Below, in pieces: positions 23,340-35,325 of a stretch of 64,000 nucleotides of DNA. A program made the translations under genes and the position numbers. Below the pieces are notes generated by a model that was given only the letters and a program-made list of their open reading frames with translations, was not told the origin of the DNA and did no database searches. The first letter of the stretch is position 1, and every line of letters starts with the position of its first letter. The stretch comes from Wolfiporia cocos (lineage: Eukaryota; Basidiomycota; Agaricomycetes; Polyporales; Phaeolaceae): positions 4,154,001 to 4,218,000 of the forward strand of contig JACCLO010000001.1 of NCBI GenBank assembly GCA_029448655.1, given 5' to 3'.

Positions 23340-24211
23340 ATGGTGCGCGGCCTGTTGGCTGCATACAACGCGACGCTGACTCCTGTGCTCGCTGTGATGT
23401 CAGTCGAACACATTGCGGCCATATCTCGCGGCGGTACGCTCGACGTTGACCGCCGCGCTGACGCTCGAGGACTTCGCATCGCAGGTACTTACGCCCGGGC
23501 GTGCTTGTAACGCGCAGCTTATGCCCACGCCTGACAGGTCGTCGAGCGGCACAACAAGCCCGAGGTTGAGGTTGCGTGAGTACTCTGGCAGGGCCGAGAA
23601 TGTATTGTTGAGGGGCACGAGCGTTGATTGGACGATAATGCAGGCAATCAAAGGAGGTGCTCTTGAACCCGCTGACGATTTCGCGAAACGAGAACGAACG
23701 CGTACTCATTGAACCAAGTGTAAACTCGATTCGGTTGAGCATCAAAATAAAGCAGGCGGACGAAATCGAGCAGCAATTATGCCACAAGTTCACGCGTTTC
23801 ATGATGCAGCGGGCGGAGAGCTTCGTGGTGTTGCGGAGGAAGCCGGTCAAGGTGTGCACATCTCTTGGGTGTTGACATCGGCTTGTGCTCAGAACCGGAC
23901 CACATCAGGGCTACGATATCTCTTTCCTGATCACCAACAACCACACGGATTCCATGCTCAAGCACAAGATTGTCGACTTCATTATCCAGTTGAGTGCCCT
24001 TCTATGGTCTACGTCTTCTCTATGACTCAATAGCTACTTGGATAGGTTCATGGAAGAAGTGGACAAAGAAATCAGCGAGATGAAGCTCAGCTTGAATGCG
24101 CGTGCTCGTGTTGTCGCGGAGTCCTACCTGGCTGCGGTGCGTTTATTACTGTGTGCAACTATAACGGAGATGCTCAAGTACCTACTACTGACTGTACAGT
24201 TCAACTCATAA
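23340..24211 (+). CDS. ARPC4: Arp2/3 complex subunit ARPC4 (p20/Arc19)
   Basis: Seven exons: 23340-23342, 23404-23484, 23538-23575, 23644-23851, 23909-23988, 24046-24136 and 24200-24211, giving 170 aa, the family's usual length. The first coding exon is the ATG alone, followed by a 61-nt intron. Splicing gives the canonical N-terminus [16 protein letters not shown]. Other signature blocks are [60 protein letters not shown] and [18 protein letters not shown]4 forms the structural core of the seven-subunit Arp2/3 complex with ARPC2 and nucleates branched actin at endocytic patches. The last exon (12 nt) encodes the terminal FNS. Confidence 0.97.
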
Positions 24212-24587
24212 GACTTTCGAATGCTTGGGCGTCAATATGAGCGCAGAGAAGACATTCCCGGATAGGTGGCAGGGCACGCGGCATCATGCTCGTAGATCAC
24301 AAATGTACTATAATTCAAGGACTATATATTACATCGATATCGGAGTTTTATCTCTATGTGGTCATCACCACCTGTACGTACTGCCGACGTGCATACTGTC
24401 AGTGTATATCTTGGTGGTCAACGTGGCGGGCATGGTTGCCATACATGGTGATGATGCGCCTGCTTTGGGCGTCTACGGAGAACAGCCGGCATGACGTACG
24501 TGTCGTGGTCGTGTACGAGCACGTGCGACGTGCGACTCGAGCTCAAGCTCAACAGCCTGCAACGCCTCTTTCATCACAACCACTACG
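24212..24587. other. Intergenic, ARPC4 3' flank and FIT promoter
   Basis: About 375 bp between two plus-strand genes. No motif, RNA gene or repeat was recognised. Confidence 0.5.
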
Positions 24588-25535
24588 ATGCCGGACGCCC
24601 GAATAGCAGCTCTTGCCACTATTACCTCCATTGTGCTCTTTGGTACGATCTACTCCGTCGCGAACAACACCTATCTCGACACCTCGAATCCGCTCCTCAC
24701 GCACCTGCCACACCCGCTGCACAGCACGCACTACTTCGCGTCAAAGGCCAACCCGCTGAACGTGTACTACATAAAGCGCATCTGGGGCTGGACAATCCTC
24801 GCGTTCCTTGCTCATTTCCTCACTAGCCCACGTGTGGTGCGGACGAAGGAACGCTTCTTCCAGTTTCTAGCCGCGACCGCCGTCTGGATCGGCTTCACCA
24901 CCTGGTTCTTCGGACCTGCGGTGTTTGACCGACTTGTCGCGTCTACTGGTGGAGAGTGTGTCGTGAGCCTCCCGTCTGGCGCGGTGTTCAACGTCCCGAA
25001 CGAGTACTGCTATACAAAGTCGACCATCTCGGCGGTTACGCATCCCGCTCTGTTCCCTGCGTCGCTCCTTCTCCCAGATGACAGCTGGCACACAAGACCG
25101 AGGCTGCGGAGGGGACACGATGTCTCTGGTCACATCTTCCTGCTCACAATGTCTACGCTATTCCTAGTGGACCAGCTCCGCGCATCATTTGGATCGTCGT
25201 CAAATGGCAGTACGGAGAGTGCCCGGTTACAGTGGACCCCATATCACAAGTGGGCTGTTGTATTGAATCTCACAGTCATCGCAACGTCGCTCTTCGCGAT
25301 GTATACGACAAGCGTGTACTTCCACACGCCGTTCGAGAAACTCACTGGCTATCGTGAGCTGGCTTTGTGCATCATGTTTGACGGATACTAATGACTTGAT
25401 CCAATCTTAGTGCTCGGTGTTGCCGGATTCGCTGTGACTCAACTACCGCTTTTTCAGCCTGCTCCTGAGGCGGCTGTCATTACGAACAGGGAAGACGATG
25501 TGAAGGAGAAAGCAGATATCGCTAGATCAATCTGA
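24588..25535 (+). CDS. FIT family (Scs3/FITM2-like) ER lipid-droplet protein
   Basis: Two exons, 24588-25353 and 25411-25535, giving 296 aa. Several transmembrane segments are visible: residues about 6-26, a helix around IWGWTILAFLAHFL, FLAATAVWIGFTTWFFG, VVLNLTVIATSLFAMYTTSVYF, and a last helix in exon 2. The diagnostic histidine motif GHDVSGHIFLLT is present, with a second conserved His in YFHTPFEKLTGY. FIT proteins are ER membrane acyl-CoA diphosphatases related to lipid phosphate phosphatases that support lipid-droplet budding and ER homeostasis. The two histidines of the active site are present. The C-terminal tail is acidic and hydrophilic. Confidence 0.9.
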
Positions 25536-25795
25536 CTTCGTGATTTTACAGTATGTAAGTTGTTGTCAGTTCAGGGATGTTCTGCCGCGTGGACGCTGAT
25601 ATGTTTCATAAGCCACCGACTAATGTACCGTCTCTGTAATATTGCGCGCACTGTGATGATTTCATGGACATTGAATGTCTGCCAGGAGTTGACCTGTGTG
25701 ATTATCACCTCATCTCGATATGCAGTGAGTGGAGGAGCAATCCACTTTTTAGAGCAAGTATACATTTGCAGATCTTCCAAAATTGAGCGAAGAGC

Positions 25796-27060
<1,265 letters not shown>

Positions 27061-27940
27061 GGATTACAAGTCGTCTCAGTAGCGTCAGCGGCGCGTGTCT
27101 GAGAGCCTCAACGATGAGCGGAGGAGAGAAGGAGCTCGAGCTGAAGTTGAGCGGGGATAGACGTCCAACCGTATTGAATGCGGAAAGCCGGCGATCGTGT
27201 CATGGCCCGATCGCGATGGGCCGACTAATATTCCAATGCGGTCACGAGCCATCCACGAGCGACTTACGTACACGACCAAACTGTTGATTGGGCCGTAAAT
27301 GCTTTCCGACATTGTACTGTGAACTTGAAGCTTGTCGAAGACTCGGGCTCAAGTTCGACTGGAGATATCAGCATGACAATACATGCTGTGGTGCCACGAC
27401 CTTAGGCGACATGTTAATTCAGCAAGTCCCTGCATAGTTACATTCCAGGCGTTCGCTCTATATAAAGGACTTACAATCGAGCCACTCTCGATTCACAACC
27501 GATCTCAAGCAATAGCGACTCCACTGATTCAAAACCTGCATATGCAAGCCCCACTTTACTGACGTCTACTGATACAATATTTGAATTCGTTGCTAAGGCT
27601 GATGCTGATGATTTCGGTCAGATTCCGTTTGCAAATGTGTTGTAGCTATACCGAGCCCACTTCAGCCATGCATAAAATATTACATCTGGCATTGTCGGAA
27701 ATTATCAGGGTCATGGCTCATCGTCCTTGGGATATTACATCGATAATGATAATGAAGGTCTTTAACATTTCCCCAGCATTTCGCCAGTAGTGCGAGAATC
27801 TTCACGTGGCGATAGAAACCTACGCTCTTCTTCAAGATTTGGAAAGCTGCTACAGACGAAGTGGACAATTCGAGTAGCATCCCGTTTGTCCCGCGGATAG
27901 GTGTGTTGGCTGAGATAAGCAAGAAGTATGAGGCGAAGTC
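27061..27940. other. Upstream of HEM2; TATA box without a clear gene
   Basis: Contains the HEM2 promoter (minus strand). On the plus strand there is a strong TATATAAA box at 27459-27466. An in-frame stretch without an ATG follows from about 27470 to 27645, ending IPFANVL before a TAG. No family is recognised. Confidence 0.4.
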
Positions 27941-27949
27941 TTATTGACC

Positions 27950-28930
27950 GAACAGGAGATTCCCCTGTTGGGAATGCAGGGGGTATATACTCGAATCTTC
28001 GTGAGTCTCGAACTCATGGCAGCTATAGGTGGCGAGATACAGTTCCACCTTCGTAAAGTTGCGTAGACGTGTTGAGGGCTCGAGAAAGCGACGGTTGTTC
28101 GGCAGGATATTGCCATAGTGAGACAGGCACGAATTCTCTGTATTCAAAAATAGAGATGACCTATGCCATGACATCGAGATGGTCATCGTCTGAGTCTTCT
28201 CCAAACAAATAGACGTTGTCCAGCATCAGCCCCAAGGAACGCGGATTTGGAGCATGACGTCTCTGAAGATACTCCTGGGCATTAGTCCAGAAGCCGAGGG
28301 TAGTGAGCGATCGTAAGTTGGTGAAGTCAAAAGCGGAGCATTTGCAGGCGCTGAAGGAGAGATCCGTATTCCGGGGTCAAGGATAGAGCGGCGCAAATTT
28401 CAATATTGTCGAATACGTGTCGTATGACGCGCACACGGCTTGAAATGTGGCAACTGCGCAGTCCTAGCATATTATATAATCAGCTGTAGTATGTACAATC
28501 AGTAGTACTTTTAGATAACATTGTGGGCCAGTGGGCCACTCACCCGGATCCTGTACTGTCGCCGATTGTTTTGGCTAACATGACTGCATTGAGATCTGTG
28601 GGGAAACGGCATACGTCCTGAAAGCCTGAAAATATCCGGAATCAAGGCACCATTCACCATTTCAATTGCGTCCCATTTCTCCATAATATTGGCGTGGAGA
28701 AGGCCCTACAGATACCGGAAGAACGTGCAAACGAGCGAGTCCGCTTCTATTGGTCATTACGCATCTCGGAAGAGCTCTCAGGATCCTCTGGATCATTTGC
28801 CTTCAAGTGATATGACCAGTCATAGAGCTGGTCAAATATCTCGAGGATGACCTCATCATTGTCCCAACACGGTGCTGTATGTGTTTCAGAGACTCCAAAC
28901 CCATGGAGTCTGCAGCGCTGAAGTTATCCT
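27950..28930 (-). pseudogene. F-box-like gene or remnant (structure unresolved)
   Basis: Three minus-strand pieces look like one basidiomycete F-box protein. One near 28880-28755 reads DNDEVILEIFDQLYDW, an F-box core. A second near 28700-28550 (LLHANIMEKWDAIEMVNGALIP) resembles the L-W-x-x-L-x-x-L-x-P-L segment that follows the F-box. A third near 28345-27950 is leucine-rich (FTNLRSLTTLGFW, then RNFTKVELYLATY). I could not join the pieces with consistent phases, and stop codons interrupt the obvious connections, so the locus is either a decayed copy or has introns I failed to place. Any product would be an SCF substrate adaptor. Confidence 0.4.
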
Positions 28931-30982
28931 GCCAGGACGTGGAAACAGCAGTTTAGCACAGAGGTGAGCAGCCTGTACAGATACATGATGGACGGTAACG
29001 CTGAAACGCAAACTGAAAACTCGGTCAGCTTCAAACCGTGACGGCAGGCTTGCTAAGTCAAGTACTACTTGCTATAGCTGATCTGATAGATATCGCGGTC
29101 AACGCGATCGTGGCTGATCCGGAAGCAGTTCATCTGCCCTGTCAGCGAGGTTCGTCTGCTTTGACCTCCAAAATCTGTCAGCAAACTGGCAGCATTTGTA
29201 GCCTCAACGGAAGTTGATGTTGTCGCGGTAAACCACGGCGCCACGGAAAGGGCCTTGCTGCAGACCTAATTATTGGTAGCCGCTGTGAGTATTGCGTGAG
29301 CTATGCATTGCAAATGCTGAATGATGGATTGCTGCTTAGTATTGATGATAGATGACCTTTGACCGGATTTGTACACCCTATGCAGACCGAGGTTTCGTTA
29401 GACATCCTGACACAGTCAGTCCTTCTGACCATCAGGACTTGTGTAATAAGGCGCTTCGATGTCCGTCCGACCACAACTTCCAGGGTATGATTGTCGCTAT
29501 ACAACTGCCGTCCTCGATCATTCCCGTCCACCGCACCAAATTCCCGGCTCGGATAGTCTGTAGTTCACCGGCGACAAATACGGGCCAATGAAGTATGGCA
29601 CCCGAGAGGAAAACCTGAGGGGACGACGAAGCCCCCTGTTTTCACCTTAGCTGACACAAAGTCATGCGTTTTCATTCCGATTTTGACATACTAGGAATTG
29701 CGCCACGCTAAAGTCAAACATGTTCAATGATTCTCCGGTAACACCGATGCTTCTCAGCAACGACAGTACAGCGATCCACTTGCTCCAAGCAGGGTGCAGT
29801 CGAACACGGGCCCGCTCGCACCTCGGGCCGCAGGCAAGACATGCATCACTGCAGCCAGACAGCTGCTCCGTGCGCTGTAACGGTCGGTCCCGACGCGAAC
29901 ACACCCGACCTACACAGATCCAGATCTCGCCCATGCTATGCCGTCGACTCGATCGCGATTCATTGTGATCGCCCGGGACCGGGGCGGTTGAAACGTCGAC
30001 GGGTCGCCACTGGGAATTTCATCGTACTGCACGGATTAGCACGGCGCACCTGGCTCCGGCTACTGCACCCGCGTCCGCGTGCAATGGAAGATGGAGATGG
30101 AAGCCGGCGCCACGGGAATGGCTAGCGCCACACTGCAAGGGGGGGATCAACAGCAGCACACTATATGGCTGGCTGCGGTGATGAGGGGGACACGCTAAGC
30201 GGGCCAGGGGTGGTCCCTCGTCTTGCCGTCACATGAAAACGTCGTGAGGTCGAAGAAGTGGGCAGGAACTGGGGTGTGTTCGGTCATGCTCCGAGTCCGG
30301 GGTGAGCGACTTAGTAACCTGCGCTTGAATCGCAATCGGCATTGCGTGGCGGACGCTGTGTCAGAGCGTCGCCTATTTATCGGAAACTACATCGCCAAAG
30401 GTGCGCGTGCGATTACCCGCTCAGAGCTGCGAGCTGTAAGATTCAAGATGCAGATTGGACGCTAGTTTTGTCCCTGTCTACATATGTGAAGAGACGAGAC
30501 GAAGACCCAGCTTTCCCTGACTGTGGTGATCCGGGTTTGCAACACGATCGGATGCCTGCTGCGGTCCGGGCGGTAGCGAAGCCAACCCCACGCCGTTGTC
30601 CGCGTCAGGAAATGCGTCGAGGACAAAACGTCCGCTACTGACTTCCGTATCTCGAAGCACGCTAGCTTACACGCAAACTAATATAGGTCGGCGGGTCGGA
30701 CACTGGCGGCGTCCGCGAGCTATTGAACGAACTCGGTGCCACAGCAACAGGAAGAGGCCTCTGCCCGACGCGGCATCGTGCTTCTGGCGATTGGTGAGAC
30801 TAGGAGTCGTGACTGAAACAGCGCATGATGCGCTACAGTGCTAACGGACCGACCTGTCGGTGTACCAATACATCCCGCCTGACTCCTGAGTAGCATGCAG
30901 TAGTGTAGGGGTATTGCGTCCCTCGCCAAGTAACTTACTAAGTAGTTGAAACTTGAAACAAGCCCGGTGTATCATGAGGCCT
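28931..30982. other. 2-kb region without a supported gene
   Basis: Short unsupported frames on both strands. Part of it (about 29850-30150) is GC-richer. No RNA gene, transposon or repeat was recognised. Confidence 0.4.
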
Positions 30983-32480
30983 CTAAGTCATCTGTGTCTG
31001 CGCGCGCCGCGCGCGCCAGCCGCCGTCGAGCCGGTCGAGCAGCGCCTGTACTTCGCGCACGGCACCTTTGCGCTCTCGTCGCGCCTCTTCCCATTCGCTA
31101 TCGGCCGTGATTGCGTCGAGCCGTAGGAGGGACTGCAGCAGCAGCTCGGCTAGCCGTACGTGTTCCTGCGCGAGATCCGGTGCCCGCGCTGACGTCTGTG
31201 CAGGCTTCGCGTTGTCCGTCTGCTTCGCCTCCAGGGGCTGTGGGGGGTGTGCGTTGCCGCTGGTGGGTTCCAGTGCGCTGAGGAAGGAGTCGACGTCGGG
31301 CTGCAGCGTGTGGCGGACCGCGTCGAGCTCGCCGCGGATCTGCGCGACGATGTTCGCCTCGGTGCGCTCGGCCTTGGCAGGCTTCTCCTTGCGCGCCCTG
31401 GGCGCGGACACCGGCTCGCCCCCGCCGATGAGCGCGATTGTCGAGTTCGACTTGATTCCATAGTCAGAGACTGTCGAGCTATGGTCAGCCTCCAATCATT
31501 AGTGTGACGAAAGAGTGGGAAGACGAGACGCGTGTGCGCGGTTAGAGATACGCGCTGCTGCGAGAAGCGCGGGGGTTGTAGATGCTACGCGCGTTGTGAA
31601 GGGCGTACGCGTCCAAGATAGAACGTGACGTCAGATTGTGCGGCATAATAGGCTGAGAAGAAGGTCGCCCGCAGGTATGGCGTGCAGACCAGGTATGGGC
31701 GGCTGGCGGTGTGACGCCATGCCTCATGTGAGCGAGTGTGGTGGCATTTCAAGCCTCGGACGCGCGACCGATCATCCGTGAGGAAGTGGAGATACTAAGC
31801 GAAAAGATGGCAGGCCTGTTGCAGGTGCGAGCGCACAGAGACAAACTCTGTCCACTCCACAGCACTAAGGAACAGAGCCCGCGGAGAAGCGTAGGCATGG
31901 TTCGTTCGATGCACGGAACTTACTCGGTGCGTTGTCGTCCTTCATAACTGCACCTGCATGTATGAGCTTAAAAGACTGCGGTGGCAGCTGTGTGTACTCT
32001 GCAAGCTGGCGGCGGATCTCTGCGAGCTTCGTGTCGGACGGGGGGAGGGGGAAGTGCAGCCTGGCGCGCGGAACACGGGATGACAGATGGCCCAGTGGCG
32101 ATGCCGGTCCGCGGGGCCATTGTGCGATGTTGCGAGTGGTGGCGCCAGTAGCGGCGAGGTACGCGGGCGGAGCAAAGATGCAGCAATGGCGAGAGACGGT
32201 GAGGAGGACGTGGTGGGGAGTGGCTACGTCAGTGAAGGGCGACGCAGCAGGGGAGGCAGACGCACCTCTCCCTCCCCCATTTCACGACATAGCTCATAGC
32301 ACGTTTCTTGGATTTGCGGGCAGCTAATTGCTTTCCCTGAACAAACGCGGTGTGGAGGATGAGCAGGACAACGGGGACGGCTGCCCGCGCAGGTCAGCGA
32401 GGATCGCCGGAGCTTGAGAAGCACATACCGAGAACGAGCGGGCTGATCTGGGAGAGCAGGGTGGGCAGGATAGAGTGGGA
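30983..32480 (-). CDS. Membrane-anchored ubiquitin-like/BAG domain cochaperone
   Basis: Reconstructed exons are an N-terminal exon of about 32480-32429 (5' limit uncertain), then 32380-32266, 32060-31924 and 31470-30983. The first two give a hydrophobic stretch (SPLVLAVPVVLLILHTAFV) followed by KQLAARKSKKRA, that is, a likely membrane anchor with a basic cytosolic flank. A ubiquitin-like domain follows (YVVKWGRERLHFPLPP, then SFKLIHAGAVMKDDNAPISDYGI). The C-terminal BAG domain has LAELLLQSLLRLDAI and WEEARRERKGAVREVQALLD. BAG domains bind the Hsp70 ATPase domain and promote nucleotide exchange, as in fungal Snl1-type ER-anchored BAG proteins. I found no in-frame ATG upstream of the anchor. 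If translation starts at 32297, the anchor is lost. Intron 3 is long (453 nt). Confidence 0.8.
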
Positions 32481-32499
32481 TAGAAAGAAAGAGGGCGCG

Positions 32500-32804
32500 G
32501 CGGACGATAGATTACTTGGGAGCTGTCACTACTCTCGCGGCGGGAAGGAGCGCCCGCTGTGGCGGTGAATCGGACTCCGCGAAACTCCGACGGGGGCTAT
32601 CCATGCAGTCTGCCATATGCGGCAGGAGTGGTTATCGGCTTGTCGGCTGGGACGGTGGCTGATGTCATGTCCATGCTTGCGACTGCGAGCGAGTCCAATA
32701 TCTCTTCCCCGTCGTTTACTTATAACCACCCATCTCCCTTTCCCCGGCCCCGTTCCCGCCCTCTCCTCCTCTCCTCCTCCTCGGCTCCTTTCTCCCCCTC
32801 AAGT
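32500..32804. promoter_or_regulatory. Divergent promoter BAG / PBS2
   Basis: About 300 bp between the 5' ends of the minus-strand BAG gene and the plus-strand MAPKK gene. A CT-rich pyrimidine stretch (32730-32800) immediately precedes the MAPKK start, a common feature of fungal core promoters. Confidence 0.5.
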
Positions 32805-35144
32805 ATGTCTGATTCCGCCTCTCCTCAAGAAGGCCCCGTCGCGCACGCCACGCACCGCGTCCTGCCCCCCATGCAGCCAAACCGCAGCGTGGCCGGCCTC
32901 CTCAACAACCGCCGCGCGCAGGCCTCTACCCCCATCCCGCCCTCGCTCCAGGCAAAGATGGCGGCAGTGAGTACCGCCTCAGATCTGCCCCGCTCGGCCC
33001 CTATCGTCTCCATCGTTCCGCGCACGTGCTGACTCCCGCCCCAGTTCGCTCGGCGCAGCCAGCAGTCGCCCGTCCAGAAGTCCGTCGACGAGAAATCTGT
33101 CGACGAGAAGTCCGTCGACGAGAAGTCCGTCGACGCCGTGGCGGAGGGCATCGCCCGCGTGTCCGTCCTGGACCGCACTCCCGCGCGCGCACCCGCGTCC
33201 CCACCCGGCCCCGCCCGCCCCGGTGCGCCCACTGGTGGCGGGCTCGCCGCGCGCCGAAAGCTTGGCGGGGTGCCGAAGCTGAACGCCAATGACATCGCGG
33301 GCGGGATCCACCTCCCGCCCTTGGGTGCGGGCCCGCAAGCCGCAGGGCTGGGTGTGGGCCGACCGATGCAGGTCGAGGAACCGCGTCGCCCGCAGAACAA
33401 TTTTGCGACGCCGTTCTCCAACTTCGGAAAGATTGTGTGCGTCAACTTGCTTCGTTCCGTGCCGGAACGCGCTCATGTCTATTCCTGACGGCCTTCTTTC
33501 GCGTGTCGGTTTCTTTGTCCTTCGTTGCGCCTGTGCTCTCCGCGCTCCGTCCTCCGCCTCGGCTACGATCTGATCCGTGCCATGGGCTGTACCGCCTTCC
33601 TCCCGGTCAATTGTCATGCTGGACCGCTTGGGAAATTTGCTGCGGATATGAACTGCCCCCGTGGAACGATTTTTCGCCGGGATATGTGCATGCAGTGACC
33701 CATCCGGAGCGCTCAACTTCAGTGGGAAGGCTATCGTTCACGCATCTGGCGTCAATTTCAGCAATGGCTCCTCGTTCTCGATAAACATGTCCCAGATGCA
33801 GCTCGAGGACGAGCTTGGTAAGGGTGCGTACGGCACTGTTAAGAAGGTGCTGCACAAGCCCACCAACGTCGCGATGGCTATGAAGGTATGGATCATATCC
33901 TTGATCTGATAGAAGCCGGCCCTGCGTTACAGCATTGCTGCGCGGATTAAGCGGTGGCTGTATGCGGGGTGCTGATGTGCGTGGCCTGTAGGAGATCCGT
34001 CTCGAACTAGATGACTCGAAACTGAACGCCATCTTAATGGAACTCGACATCCTACATCGTGCCGTTGCACCGGAGATTGTCGAATTCTATGGTGCATTCT
34101 TTATTGAATCGTGCGTAGCGGTCTCTTTTCGCTGTGTTCCGGCTGTTGGTCTGATGACTTGGGATAGATGTGTCTACTACTGCATGGAATACATGGATGC
34201 AGGCTCATTGGATAAGCTCCAGGGTGCAGGTATCCCGGAGGATGTACTGGGACGCATTACCGCTAGCATGGTACGCGGGCTCAAGTTCTTGAAAGATGAA
34301 CTGCAGATTATTCATCGTGGTGAGTGTCCTACTTACGACACCCCAAAGATGCCGCTGCTGCGGCTTCTGTGGAATGTTGGTGTTGATGGGGTCCGCTGTC
34401 AGATGTCAAACCTACAAACGTGCTTGTGAACAGAAAGGGTGATATCAAGCTGTGCGATTTCGGTGTGTCGGGACAGCTTGAGAGGTCGTTGGCGAAGACA
34501 AATATTGGGTGTCAGAGTTACATGGCGGTACGTTCCATATCTTCACTTCACATGCATATCTGACAATTTGTCCTCTGCATTCTCTCAATGCATTCTCTTA
34601 CATGCACGTTCGCATTTGTTCCATTCTACTACCACGCTTGAATCATTAGCCGGAGCGCATCAAGGGCGAGTCACAAAATAACGTGGGCACATACACTGTC
34701 TCCTCCGACGTTTGGTCGTTGGGCCTCTCGATGATCGAGATGGCGATAGGGCGGTACCCATACCCGCCGGAGACCTATGCCAACGTGTTTGCACAGCTTA
34801 CCGCCATTGTGCACGGTGACCCTCCAGAGCTCCCTGAAACCTACTCCGAGATCTGCAGGGACTTCGTTGCACGTTGCTTGCACAAGGTTCCCGAGATGCG
34901 CGCTACTTATGCGGAGTTACTGGTGAGCCCCGTCCCTTCGGCATGCTTCTATTGCGACTATATGGATGTACTTACTCACGAAATTGTGCGGCAGGAACAC
35001 CCATTCCTGAAGCAGGATCGCAAACAGTCCGTAGATATGCCCGGGTGGGTCGCGGGTGCGCTCGAGTATCGCGCTAAGAAGCAGGCCGATGAGCGACAGC
35101 AGAGGCTGCTTCAGGAGGCGACATCTGCTCCGCCTTCATCGTGA
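32805..35144 (+). CDS. PBS2: MAP kinase kinase of the HOG pathway (Pbs2/Wis1 family)
   Basis: Eight exons: 32805-32966, 33045-33436, 33696-33885, 33992-34110, 34168-34319, 34403-34527, 34650-34922 and 34995-35144, giving 520 aa. The kinase domain starts near residue 222 with [13 protein letters not shown] and VAMAMK. The catalytic loop is HRDVKPTN (residues about 337-344), DFG is at 357-359, and the activation loop [22 protein letters not shown] carries the expected Ser-x-x-x-Thr phosphosites (S367, T371). The post-kinase motif [14 protein letters not shown] is typical of Pbs2/Wis1. It phosphorylates the Hog1/Sty1 p38-type MAPK after osmotic or oxidative stress. The N-terminus is disordered and contains a repeated KSVDE motif. 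Intron 2 (259 nt) is longer than the others. Confidence 0.95.
33078..33134 (+). repeat. 15-bp coding tandem repeat (KSVDE) in the MAPKK N-terminus
   Basis: Nearly four units of aagtccgtcgacgag (units at 33078, 33093, 33108 and 33123; the second has two silent changes and the last is 12 bp). They encode KSVDE repeated in frame inside exon 2 of the MAPKK gene. Confidence 0.9.
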
Positions 35145-35292
35145 GTCCCTGCACTCACTCGCGCGCGGCCCAAGTAGCCGCGCATATGCGACTCGACGCC
35201 GGCGATGGCGACTCGTCGCGCGTGTGTGCAAATGCTCGGTTGTTCATCTGCCGTCTTGGCTCTGGCTTGGTCGTCACGCCCTATATCCGTCT

Positions 35293-35325
<33 letters not shown>

